From Saussurea involucrata (taxonomy: Eukaryota; Streptophyta; Magnoliopsida; Asterales; Asteraceae), in assembly GCA_033807775.1 (NCBI GenBank), contig CM066326.1, forward strand, positions 49,467,617 through 49,531,616: a DNA stretch of 64,000 nucleotides, in the 5' to 3' direction. The notes below the pieces were generated by a model. The model was not told the DNA's origin and did not search any database. It worked only from the letters and a program-made list of their open reading frames with translations. This document shows positions 11,306 through 22,734 of the stretch, piece after piece. Every line of letters starts with the position of its first letter. The first letter of the stretch is position 1. The translations under genes and the position numbers were made by a program.

Positions 11306-11936
11306 AAAACCTGATGTTAAATATCAAGTGATCCTCACTAACAATGATTCTTGGTAGAAACTTGGATTGTCTTTAACCTTTTCTTCATACTTTAAAACAG
11401 CTTCTGTTTTTCTGCCATTTTCGATCCATTCGAACCTTGGTAAACTTATAGAACCTGTTTTCTTTGGTTAAAACTAAAGCAGAATACGGAGCATTTAATG
11501 AACGGTGTATCAACTGTAACAGAATAGTGTATTAGTACATTCCAACAACTGTTCATCAACTGTATCCTAGTACCTTCGGTCCTTATTGTCTAAAATCTTG
11601 TCCCCTTTAAAGTATTATAAATAGAAGGCTCATGTTGAGCTCTTCTATTAAGCAAAAATGCATATTTAAGAATTACTTTGAAAAGCTTTGCACAACACAT
11701 AAACACCATTAAGAGAAGAATTCTAGTTAAGCCTTCGGTGTTCTTGGTGTTTTTATTTATATCAAATACAGTAAATCTTTGAGAAATCTATCTGTTATTT
11801 ACATATTGCTTATTTGATATTGTGTGTTATTCTACCTCATAAATATCTTTCAGTTCTTTAAATACGCTTCCGCATTACATCTTATCTGAACTAACTGAAA
11901 GAATCATTATTGTTAAGCAAAACGGGAACCAACAAT

Positions 11937-11948
11937 TGGTATCAGAGC
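11937..11948 (+). other. Primer binding site 2 of element B (canonical)
   Basis: TGGTATCAGAGC follows the duplicated LTR end at 11934 by two bases. It is the intact site of the pair, with a leader of about 290 nt to the gag ATG. Confidence 0.85.
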
Positions 11949-12240
11949 AAAACTTGATGTTAAATATCAAGTGATCCTCACTAACAATGATTCTTGGTAG
12001 AAACTTGGATTGTCTTTAACCTATTCTTCATACTTTCAAACAGCTTCTGTTTTTCTGCCATTTTCGATCCATTCGAACCTTGGTAAACTTATAGAACCTG
12101 TTTTCTTTGGTTAAAACTCCATCTTAGTGCAACTGTTTAAAGTTCTTAAGCCTAAAAAAAACTTTATCCAAAACATCCACTTCATATTCAAAAATCTGGC
12201 GTTCTTATCCTATTTTCTGGATATCTTTTACTCTCTCAAA

Positions 12241-15200
12241 ATGACAAACACAAACAACTTCTTCACAGCTGGTTCTTTAACCAAACCACCAACTCTACTT
12301 AGAGACGATTACCCTCAATGGAAGATTCGAATGATTCACTTCTTCGATGGTACTGAAAAAGAACTAGTTTACTATCTCCGAAATCCACCTCTCGTTCCCA
12401 TGATCACAGTTCCTCGTGTACCTGCCACAGACGATACACCAGAAATCCTTGAACACGAGAAACCAAAGACCAAAGATAACTGGTCCGATCCAGATTGGGC
12501 AAAACATGAAGTTGCTCAGAAGACAAAGAGACTTCTGATTATGGCAATTCCCAACGATCTTTTCCAATCCCTAGATGCGTGTGAATCTGCATACGATCTA
12601 TGGAAAGAACTAGAAAAACAACTAGAAGGGGGGCCAAAACTCAGAAGAACCGCAGAGCTCAATACATAAATGAATACTATTCATTTAAAGCACTGCCGAT
12701 AGAAACTCTGCAATCAACTTACGATCGGTTCAACTCTCTGATCAACAAATGCAAGAAGTTCAGAATCCACAGAACTTCTGAAGAAAACAATGTCATGTTC
12801 CTGAAGAGCCTCAACGAAGAATGGCTCCAATTGTCTATGTCTCTGCAAACAAATAAGGACTTAGACTCCTGGACTTTGTCAGACCTCTATGGAACATTGG
12901 CAGCCCAAGAGCTTCAAATAGCACAGACAAAAGCTCAAATCATTGCACCTCTTGCACTGGTTGGTAAGACTACTGTGGCCAAAGAGAAACCAAAGAAAGA
13001 AAAAGCTGCAGAGGAAAAAGAGAAAAAGAAGAAGGTCATGATGGTTGATAGTGAAGAAGAGGAGATAGTGGAAGAATAGGAAACAACTCTAGCCTCGATA
13101 GCTAAATCATTAGCTCTCTTGACTAGAGAATTCAACAGAGGATACCTGAAGAAGTCTGGTAATGAACGCTATGGAAGAGATGATCGAGAAAAAGAAGGAT
13201 CAAAAGATAGAGGTGCTGACCAACAGAGGTCAAATGACAGAACTGACATAGTTGACCGACAGAGGTCAGATGAAAAAACTGGCAACACTCCACAAAATCA
13301 AGAATGTTACAAATGTGGTAAGCCAGACCACTACGCAAATGAATGCAGAAATATCAACCAACAAAGGTCGAATGACAGAAATGACAGAGGCAGTGACCGA
13401 CAGAGGTCAGACGACAAAGCTGGCTACACTCCACAGAACCAAGGATGCTACAATTGTGGCAAACCAGGCCACTTCGCCAATGAATGCAGGAGCAAATCAA
13501 ATCGCCCTCAGAGGGATGCTGCTTTCTACAAAAAGAAAGCAGAATATTATGCTCAGAAGTCACTAATGGTGAATCAAGAAAACTGGCTGTCAGATACATC
13601 CTCTAACGAAGAAGAAAAGAGAATCGCCCTGTTATGTGGCATGACAGAAATCAACTCTGACTCTGATAGTGAGGTATCCACTTCTAACTCTAACTCTAAA
13701 ACAGCATAAGTTGATTTGCTTAAACTTAAAATTGAATACACTGAACTAAAAAAGACGTGTGAAAATGTTCAAAAGAAGCTAACTTTCTATGAGAGAGAAG
13801 CTAGACTTCTCACTCAAGAAAATGCTAAAATCTTTCAAGAAAAGGAAGAAATTGAAACAAACTGGAACAAAAACCTAATTCCTTTAAAAGAAAAGATCTC
13901 TGAACTCGATTCTTCTTTAAAAACAGAATCTAAAGAACTTATGAATGTTGAGTGCGACAGAATGAACATCCTAGCTCTTAAGCATTACTTTCAAAAGGAA
14001 AGAGAGCTCCTCTGTCAAGATTTACTCAGAAGAGATTTATTAATTAAAAAATATCAAGATGCTCAGAAGGTTTATGAAAAAATTAATACTCAAATAGGGA
14101 GACGAGGAATTGGCTTCTGTGATATAGATCCTTACACAGGAAACAAAAGAAACAAGTCTCTGTCCTTTCTATTTTATATTGGAGATACAAGAAAACCTGG
14201 CTTTCCAAACTTACTCTCTGTGAACAAAAGGCGAAAAGTCTCTGGGGAACCTCACCAGAGGAAACCTCTGAAGATGACAAATGTGTGGTTTGAAAACACA
14301 TATTTATCACCTTCAATCTCTGTCAAAAGAGAATCCAAACCTAAGAAATATCTGAAAACCCAAGATCAGATAGGAATCTTCAAGTTTGGCAAACCCGAGA
14401 CTCAAACACAGGTTGCCTTTATCTGCATGATAAACTCTGAAAAGAAATTATCGGCAGAGGCTCCTGAGTTCAAGCCTAACGTTTCAGATGAAAAAGAGTT
14501 GATAGAAATCGAAAAAAACATCTTTTTCGAAAACTTCTGTACACCTTCTGTCGATCAAAATCACTCTGAAGAAACCTTATCAGATACTTCTGTTGACTTA
14601 GAAGATAGTCCCTTAGAAAAGGAAGAAAGTGAGTATTGCACATGCTCTGAAAGTCCAGCCTCTGTCGAAAGAGAACAAAGTGACTCAACCTCTGTATATG
14701 AGGACGACTCATCCTCTTACGAATCTGAGACTGACTCTAAGTCAGAGAAAATACCTTGTGACACAGATGATTTTAAACTACCCTCTGGAGTTCTTAACAG
14801 AACTATTTCTCCAAAGGAGAAAATCACAAGGGTTCCTATCTGTCCAGACTTTTTGGGCATGTGTATACAAGCCAAAACCTCTCTTGAGCTTGAGAAAATT
14901 AAACAAAAAAGGCTCTGTCCTCTCAAAATCCAACAAGTTCAAAGATTTTAAAACCCTTAAGGCCTATTAAAGAAAAACTAACATGGCAACAGAAAGGTAA
15001 ATGGGCTAATAATGACAAAAAAAATTCTTATGTGACAGTGAAACCTGCAGAAGTTCACCACAGAAGGGGTCCACAGAAGGCTGCTCTCAACAAAGGATTT
15101 TGAAAACAACAATCTAGCCTACAAAAGTCTTCTTATAATAGGAAGTCAAATGTTAGGATAGAATGTAATGCCTCTGTGCCCCATTTAATGTCTTTAATGA

Positions 15201-15450
15201 AAAATTCAAGCAAATCTCTTCGCACATTCATTATTGTCATTGCTTTGATCTCATGCATAAATTAAGCCAACACTTCTCAAGTCCACATTGTTTACTATCT
15301 GTACCCAACAAGAATGCTAAATTCAAGGGTAAGAAGAAATAGAATGTTTCTTCAACAGAAGCTAAAACAACGTCCAAGAATGCTAAGGCAAACTTGAAAA
15401 CCCCTAATAAAGCTGGACCCATTTGGATATGGGTACCTAAAACTCTCTGA
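12241..15450 (+). pseudogene. gag: Element B gag (capsid/nucleocapsid), broken
   Basis: The ATG at 12241 starts a copia gag with LLRDDYPQWKIRM, the plant-copia N-terminal signature. Two CCHC knuckles (CX2CX4HX4C) lie at about 13305 and 13446 within a Gln/Arg/Asp-rich linker, and a coiled-coil-like Lys/Glu-rich region at about 13720-14080. A third, decayed knuckle-like stretch is near 15225. The gene ends with WVPK just before TGA at 15448-15450, as family C gag ends. Lesions: an extra G in the run at 12628-12633, stops at 13077, 13707 and 14949, and several frame changes at 14950-15420. By family it forms the particle shell that packages element RNA. Confidence 0.85.
13225..13490 (+). repeat. 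Duplicated zinc-knuckle module in B gag
   Basis: Two related segments (about 13225-13353 and 13360-13488) each hold an Arg/Asp-rich linker with the CAGAGGTC word and end in a CCHC knuckle (CYKCGKPDHYANEC and CYNCGKPGHFANEC). The second knuckle probably arose by internal duplication. Confidence 0.65.
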
Positions 15451-15461
15451 TTGTCTTGCAG

Positions 15462-18400
15462 AAGCAGTGTGTGCCGATCTGGTATCTAGACTACGGTACA
15501 TGACTGGCGACAGAGGTCTTCTATCCACATACAAAGAAAAACACGACGGTGGATCTGTGACATTTGGCGACAACAAAAAGGGGTACATTAAAGGCTACGG
15601 AGTCATAAAGAAGGAAAACATAACCGTATGCAAAGTTGCATATGTAGATGGCCTTAAACACAATTTTCTCAGTGTAAGCCAACTCTGTGATACGGGTTTC
15701 GACGTAATGTTCAAAAGAACCTTTCGCTCTATACAAGGTGAGGACACAAGAGTCGAACTTCTGCGAGCCGAGTGAAGAGGAGATCTAAACCTCGTGAACT
15801 TTTGTGCCAAGAACAAGGAAGACAAGCTCTGCCTTGTTACGTGCAAAAGCGAAGAAGCCTGGTTATGGCATAACAGGTTCTGCCACTTAAACTTTAATAC
15901 TCTAGATAAACTTGTCAAACTTGATCTAGTCAAAGGTCTGCCAAATGCCAAGTTTAATACGGATTATTTATGCTCTGCCTGTGAAATGGGAAAACTCAAA
16001 AGAGCTTCCCATAAAGGCAAGACTGATGTGTCTTGCCCTAGGCCTCTGTACATGCTTCATGTTGACCTATGCGGTCCAATCGCTACACAGGGCCTAGGTG
16101 GCAAGAAATATTTGCTTGTTTTGATCGATGAATACTCAGGATTTACATGGGTTGAATTTGTCAAAAAGAAATCAGATGTTCCAAACATTATGATAAATTT
16201 AATGAAAAGACTCTAAGTTCTATATGAGTGCAGGATTCAGAAACTGAGAAGCGATAATGGCACATAATTCAAAAACTCTATCATTGAAGCCTATCTTACA
16301 GAAGAAGGCATTTCACAGAACTTCTCTGCTGCACGCACCCCACAACAGAATGGCGTGGTCGAACGAAAGAACCGCACGCTTGTGGAGGCTGCAAGAACTA
16401 TGCTAACAGCATGTGGATTACCGATGTCTTTTTGGGCAGAAGCAATATCAACCTCTTGCTACACCCAAAATCGATCAACCATTGTAAAGATGCACATCAA
16501 GACACCTTATAATTTGATCAACAAAAGGCGACCAAACATCAAGTTCTTTCATGTGTTTGGATGCAAGTGCTTCGTCTTAAATGATAGAGAAGCAAGAGGA
16601 AAGTTTGAAGTAAAAGCAGATGAAGGCAAGTTCATTGGGTACTCTGCAACCTCAAAAGCCTACAGAATTTATCTTCTACGGTCACGAACCATCATAGAAA
16701 GCATCAATGTGTCTTTTGACGACTCTTTCAGAAGACTTCTGAACAAATCGGTTCAGAACTCGGTCTACAAAAAAAATCCCCTGGCATCTCAAAAACAAGA
16801 GAAGAAGACTTAAATCTTCTATTTGAAGAGATGTTCCTCGATGATGTTGATCCCTAAGTTGGAGCCGTCAGAGCCTCTAGAAAACCATCTTCTACCAACC
16901 AAACTGAGTCATGTATTTCTCTAACTGGTCCATTGAATACTTCATCCTCTTCTGTGAATCATACAGATGCACATGCTGAGGGGGAGCGAACAGAAGATGA
17001 TACAACTAAGCATTCAACCACAGAGGCACCTGAAAAACCAACTCCAGCAACTACAGAGGAATCGATACCAGAGGAAAACGAGGACGCAATCTCTACTTCC
17101 TCAGAGGAACAAATTCCAATTCTCAGTCAAATATTTCCACAAGCTGAAGAACCAATCACAGAAGTACTGTCTACAACAGAGGTTGAACAAGAACCTCAAC
17201 TCGCAATGACAGAAGTTAATCTGGATGATTCAAATGATCATCTTCCAAGAACCACACAGTGGATGAAAAGCCATCCTCCAAGCCTTATAATCGGCGACCC
17301 TTCTGAAAAGGTCAAGACAAGATCAGCCACTGCTAATTTTTGTTTCTTTACAAATTTTATCAGTATGATCGAGCCAAAAAGAATCTCTGAAGCCCTAGAT
17401 GATCCAAACTGGGTAGATGCTATGCAAGAAGAGCTTCTACAGTTTGAACGAAACAAAGTATGGACCCTAGTGCCTCTACCACGAGGGAAACAAGGAATAG
17501 GGACAAGATGGGTCTTAAGAAACAAGAAAGACGAGGATGGGGTGGTCATTAGAAACAAAGCAAGATTGGTGGCCAAGGGATATCGTCAAGAAGAAGGCAT
17601 CGATTATGATGAAATCTTTGCCCCTGTCGCACGGCTCGAGGATATAAGAATATTTTTAGCCTTTGCAGCCCACAGAGGTTTCAAAGTATTTCAAATGGAT
17701 GTAAAATCGGCGTTTCTAAGTGGCGAAATCCAAGAAGAAGTATATGTCCAGCAGCCACCAGGGTTTGAAAGCTCCAAGTACCCAAAATACGTGTATTACC
17801 TCGACAAAGCTCTGTATGGACTGAAACAGGCTCCAAGAGCATGGTAGGAAAGACTTTCAACCTTTCTTCTCGATAACATTTACGAAAGAGGTACAACCGA
17901 CACTACTTTGTTTTATAAAAGAAATGTTGAGGAGATTATGGTTGTACAGATCTATGTGGATGACATCATTTTCGGGTCTACAGATGCACAAAAATGCAAA
18001 GATTTTGAAAAACTCATGCAAAGTGAGTTTGAAATGAGTATGATGGGAGAATTAACCTTCTTCCTCGGACTCCATGTAAAGCAATCATCAGAGGGAATTT
18101 TCATAAATCAAACTAAATATGTCTCTGACATACTTTCAAAATATAGTCTCTCTAATGCCTCTGTAATGAAGACCCCAATGGCCACTGGAAATAAGTTATT
18201 TTCAGATCCAAATGGCACATCTGTAGAGTGCAAGCTCTACAGAAGTATGATTGGGTCTTTGTTATACTTAACCGCAAGTAGACCTGATATAATGTTTGCC
18301 ACATGCCTCTGTGCAAGATATCAAGCTAACCCAAAGGAATCCCATTATATTGTTGTGAAGAGGATCTTTAGATATCTCAAAGGGACCAAAAATCTTGGCC

Positions 18401-18897
18401 TCTAGTATCCAAAGAACTCTGGCTTTGGTCTTAAGGCGTACACAGATTCAGATTATCGAGGATGCAAGCTCGATAGAAAGAGTACCTCTGGGAGTTGTCA
18501 ATTCCTAGGTGGGAAATTAGTCAGCTGGACTTCAAAGAAGCAGAACTGCGTATCCACATCTACAGCAGAAGCTGAATATGTTGCTGCTGCTAGTTGTTGT
18601 TCCCAAGTTCTGTGGATGAAAACTCAGCTAAAATACTATGGCCACAATATATACAAGATACCCATCTTCTGTGATTCAAAAAGCGCCATTGCCATTTCTG
18701 CCAATCCAGTACAGCACTAAAAAACAAAGCATATCGATATAAGGTACCACTTTCTGAAGCATCATGTTGAATATGGCATAATCGAAATGCACTTTGTGTC
18801 CACAGAATACCAGCTTGCAAACTTATTCACCAAGGCACTAGATGAGAAAATATTCCTTTTGTTGGTGGGTAAGTTAGGAATGATTAACACGAGTTGA
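15462..18897 (+). pseudogene. pol: Element B pol, broken
   Basis: Same domain order as A. The protease active site is lost: about 10 nt are missing after the Asp codon near 15490, removing Ser-Gly-Cys and shifting frame. Integrase shows HVDLCGP and GVVERKNRT, but the Glu of the second Asp box is a TAA (16264-16266). RT is complete in length and keeps YVDD at 17953-17964. Other stops: 16214 (TAA), 17845 (TAG), 18403 (TAG), 18718 (TAA, shared with A). Translation would end at TGA 18895-18897. Confidence 0.9.
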
Positions 18898-20205
18898 AAC
18901 CTCTGTAAGTATGAATTGATCTTCTCAATGAAATATATATACATATACTTACACTTTTAGTTTGTAATTAGCAAAATATTTACTAGTTTTCCGTCTTCCT
19001 GAACTTTCTATAAATATTTACTTCTTTTAAATGTAAATTCTTTATCAATCAAAAGCTCAATACTCTACAGAGCTTCTGTGGGATTGCTCATAACCTCTGA
19101 CAATCTCCACAGAACCTCTGATGAACTTGACCTATGTTCCGTGCACTACTTATCTCATTTGATCTAAGCATAGGTCAAGGGGGAGCAGAAGGAGACCTTG
19201 AAATGATCTACCGAGGTTGATCATATAAGGGGGAGCCAAAGAAGAGAAGTGCTCAATCATATCAACAGAAGTCAGGTATTATGTCGAACAAAGAAGAGCC
19301 AAAAGGTAAATTCTCGCACAAATCCTTTCTGAAAAACAATTTTCTAGGACACCAATTTTCGAATATGTCCTAGAAACACTGTTTAAGACATAACGAACAA
19401 GAATTGATCAAAAGCATTTACGAGCCTTATGTTATGAGAAATTTAGAGCCATAGAACTTCTGTTGAGCTCAACAGAGCTTCTGTAAGCCTGATCCTCTAT
19501 AACTGCAAAATCTCATGAGGGAACTCTATCGATCATCTTCAAAATTCTCTTTAAGGATTCGCACGTGCAAATACACACAAAAGGTTACTGGAAGAAAGTC
19601 TTTTGGGTCGAAGAGCTCACTCCAACAAAGAGTCTCTGTCGCCCAACCTAGATAATCAAACAATAAGCATCTCGCACAGAATCTTTTCTAAAACAGTTTT
19701 CTAGGTCAAAACTTTCCAAATATGTCATAAAAACAGTTTGTAAAACAGTGAAAACCTTGGATGATCAAAAAGTTTTATAAATTTGTAGTTATGAGAAATA
19801 GTTTTCTAGGTCAAAACTTTCCAAATCTTTTCCAAAACAGTTTTCTAGGTCAAAACTTTCCAAATCTTTTCCAAAACAGTTTTCCAGGTCAAAACTTTCT
19901 AAATCTTTTCCAAATTCTGTTGGCTCTGACAGAGCTTCAAAACCTATGTGAATGCAATTTCTGCACTAAAATTTATCGATCCTCTCCAATGCTTTTTCAA
20001 ACGTTTTTGGTAAAGGTACAAGCAAGTCTCAGACCACAGAGCCCATTCCACTACAGTGCTTCTGTCATTTCTGATACTTGGCTTTTTAGGGAAATTCTGT
20101 AACAGTACAGATTTTCTACTGCGAGTAACAGTTATCTGAAAGAGGAAAGACCCACGCGCCTAGCATTAATGGGCCGCACACGTCATCTAATCGTGCTCTG
20201 ACACT
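18898..20205 (+). other. Element B post-pol spacer
   Basis: No gene is seen. It matches the A spacer, with the polypurine-like tract at 19177-19195, diverged repeats, and ACAGAGCTTCTGTG-type words near 19070 and 19470. It also has a 39-bp tandem repeat not found in A. Confidence 0.6.
19801..19915 (+). repeat. 39-bp tandem repeat, about 2.9 units
   Basis: Units start at 19801, 19840 and 19879 with GTTTTCTAGGTCAAAACTTT (the third has TTTTCCAGG). A related single copy lies near 19695, so this is probably local slippage in the spacer. The short reading frame across it is a by-product. Confidence 0.85.
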
Positions 20206-20207
20206 AA

Positions 20208-20353
20208 TGACGTGGCACTATTTGATTGGGTGTACATGGCACACGTTCTCTTGGAAATTTGAACCAGCCAAATACACTAGATTGCGGACCCCAAATATTA
20301 TTAACTTTCACCTATTTATCCTTTCAGATTCTACCATATCTCTTCAGTATAAA
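20208..20353 (+). promoter_or_regulatory. Candidate internal promoter of the B aORF
   Basis: TGACGTGGCA (20208-20217), gattggg (about 20224) and TATAAA (20348-20353) lie 124 nt before the aORF ATG at 20472. Order and spacing match A. Confidence 0.55.
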
Positions 20354-20471
20354 ACCCAACTTACCATTCCTTCTCAAACTTTACAAACTTTCTCTCTTCA
20401 TAACCTCCGGCGAACCCTTGCAAAACCTGCAACCTCCTTTTTACCTACTCTCATTCTTCCAGATTAGCGAA

Positions 20472-21695
20472 ATGGCTTCCACCTCCAACGTTCTGACAAA
20501 CTCCCCTGCTCATTCTGAGTATTCCCAAAACCCAGATATGGCCGGAAACCTAGAACAGGATAACTCCGGCAATGAAGCAAATTTTGAACCTACAACCCAT
20601 CTTCTAAACTTCATCGCTCAAGAACATTTTGAGCAGGTTCTACCCTTAAAATCCAACAACTATTACCTTGTACCCTCCAAAACCGCTTTTGGGGAAAATC
20701 ATGCCATACTTCTTCACATCTTGGAAAACCATTACTTCAACCCTCTATTAACCAAAACCGTCAGTAAAATCCCTGCCAGGTATCTCAACCAATTTTGGCA
20801 AAGTAGCAGATTCGACCCTGAAGACAGACAAATCAAGGGCTATATCTCCAAACCAGACAAATCCGAGCACTTGGAACTCAAGTTCAACAGAACAATGTTC
20901 TCTCTGGAGTTCAGTCTACCCACCAGATGTCTACTAGGGATAAAGGCATACCCAGAGGAACCTACAGATACTGAACTCTGCAGGTTTGTTGAAATGTTAG
21001 GGTATAACACAACCCTAAGGAAAAGAAATGATTTCAGAAGAAATCGATTACCCCCTATATGGAATACTCTTTTTTCCATTCTTAACAGGTGCCTAACTGG
21101 GAAAGTGGGTAGTCCAGACCAGTCTTCTCATCAAATCTTGGCCATAATGTACGGGGTATATTATGACCTACCTCTGGATTACGCCACCCTCATGATGCAG
21201 GAAATGGTAAACACCATCGACCGCAGAATCTCTACCCAGAAGGCCAAAGGACGATCAAAAGAAACTCTCCCTCCTATGCAATATCAGGGTATTTTGGGTG
21301 TTCTTCTAGAACCTCTGTTACTTCTACAAAAATGGCCCATGGAGGAACCAACTGCTAGAATGTATGCCATGACGAAGAACTCCCCAACAGAGCATGAAGA
21401 TGGTTATCCGTTATGCTGACCTCTGCCAACCAAACTTCTGGCCTATGCTACCGACGAAACCCTTAAGTTAGACTACATACGCGATCATAGGACTCCAGAA
21501 CCGAGTCCTGTGACACCCCCGCGTCTAGGTGTCCCATTAGGAACTAGGGTTGTAGAAAGGATGACAGATAAGCAATGGGCTGCAACTTTGGCCAAACATC
21601 AGCTTGTACATTCCAACTTTCAAGATTAGAGGGAAGCGATTCTCTCCCCTGCAACAAACAAAAAATCCTCTGCCAAGAAGAAGAAGAAGAAGAAG
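20472..21695 (+). pseudogene. Element B aORF, 5' half (split by the C array)
   Basis: The ATG at 20472 opens a frame to TGA 21417-21419, which replaces an Arg codon of A; TAG follows at 21627-21629. The N-terminal domain is better kept than in A: NQFW at residue 107, then LCRFVEMLGYN, ILNRCLTGKVGSPDQ and YDLPLDYATLM. The same three blocks appear, diverged, in the C and D aORFs, which suggests one old protein fold. The frame runs into a Lys-rich AAG repeat, where the C array entered. Confidence 0.75.
21691..21695. other. Left target-site duplication of the C array (agaag)
   Basis: The 5 bp before the first C LTR are agaag, identical to those after the last C LTR (58554-58558). This is the 5-bp duplication typical of copia integration and shows that the whole array occupies a single insertion site. 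Confidence 0.9.
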
Positions 21696-22654
21696 TGTTG
21701 ATCCAAACCCTCAGTGATTTGATAATGACCCTATCTTAAATACTTAGTGAAAATTGTAAGTAAACAATATGTATCAGAGTTTCACTATCGCTGATAAGTA
21801 CTAAGATCTTACAGTACTGCTGATAGGAACTCTCGCACTTTTAGATTAAACATTCAGCGAACACTGTTCACCATATCGCTGAGTCTGTTCAGTCCTTATG
21901 GTGATCGCTGATAAGTTAGTTGTTTACTTATGATCCCTGAAGACAAGATTCACGTCAACAAAGGTTCTACGCTGAAGTCGAAGATCAAGCTCAAGAACCA
22001 GCGACAAGTCTCCTAATGAACTGATGCGGATCAGCGAAGACTCAGATTTGTCCACTCAACGTGAAGTATCAAGTACAAGACTTCAGCTATCGCTGAACTT
22101 TATCATCTGCTGAATAGTAAATGATAATCGCTGAATCAACGAAAGCTGATCATGAAGTCCTCCGTACAAAGTACTTTTATCTTAACCTCCCTTGCACGCC
22201 ACCGTACGAAATGTCAGAAAAGAACCTCTGAAAATCTGAAATCGTACAACCACTCTGATACTACACTGTTCATTCATGCGGCTACTAAGGTTGTCAACAA
22301 AGGTCAATGACATGCAACCAATCCGCTGATGACACGTGTAAAGTGTATACAGAATTGCATTAAATGCATGCAGTATATAAAGAGATGAACTCACTTCATT
22401 TGAAGTAACTTGCTAACTCTGGACAAGTTCAAATCTCTCAAGATAGGATTTTATTAGTAATCTCCTTATCTTTCTTAGTGCAAGAAAACCTTAGTGTTCC
22501 AACTTGTTTAGATTTAGGTTTATCCTTAATCTTGTTTCCGCAACAAGCTGTAAATTGTTAATGATTTATCAATAAACAATTTAGAAAAGTAAAATAGTGT
22601 GTTTGTATTCAACCCCCCCTTCTACAAACTTGTTTAAGCCTTTCGGGACCAACA
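21696..22654 (+). repeat. Family C LTR1 (959 bp)
   Basis: Ends are TGTTG...CAACA. U3 holds nine exact CGCTGA/TCAGCG words by eye (about 21787-22330) and a CACGTG box at 22333-22338. TATATAAA lies at 22374-22381 and AATAAA at 22571-22576, with a run of seven C near the end. LTR1 has 'ttttatctta' and 'aacctctgaa' where the other three have 'ttttgtctta' and 'aacctccgaa'. Confidence 0.95.
22374..22381 (+). promoter_or_regulatory. TATA box of the C LTR
   Basis: TATATAAA lies about 40 bp past a CACGTG box and after the CGCTGA-rich U3. Equivalent boxes lie at about 34412, 46450 and 58269. Confidence 0.7.
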
Positions 22655-22656
22655 AG

Positions 22657-22668
22657 TGGTATCAGAGC
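22657..22668 (+). other. Primer binding site, C copy 1
   Basis: TGGTATCAGAGC, two bases after LTR1, matches initiator Met-tRNA. Identical sites follow LTR2 (34695-34706) and LTR3 (46733-46744). LTR4 is followed by the target duplication instead, so it is the terminal LTR. Confidence 0.95.
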
Positions 22669-22734
22669 AGATTTGTTTAATCTCATAAACAAGATCTAAT
22701 CTAATATATTTCTCTTCCTTGCTATTATCTGAAA

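Larger units (their letters stand above)
10831..12117 (+). repeat. Tandem duplication of the LTR 3' part, primer site and leader (unit about 643 bp)
   Basis: Unit 1 runs 10831-11474 and unit 2 11475-12117, joined at a short CTAAAG-type overlap. By eye they differ at about ten bases and one indel. The result is two TATA boxes, two LTR 3' ends (11291 and 11934) and two primer sites ahead of B gag. Confidence 0.9.

Noticed and set aside
19761..20102. Repetitive protein with repeated NSFLGQNFPNLFQ
   Set aside because: A by-product of the 39-bp tandem repeat in the B spacer.
22657..22668. tRNA-like TGGTATCAGAGC sequences as tRNA genes
   Set aside because: They are 12-nt primer sites next to LTR ends, with no cloverleaf around them.
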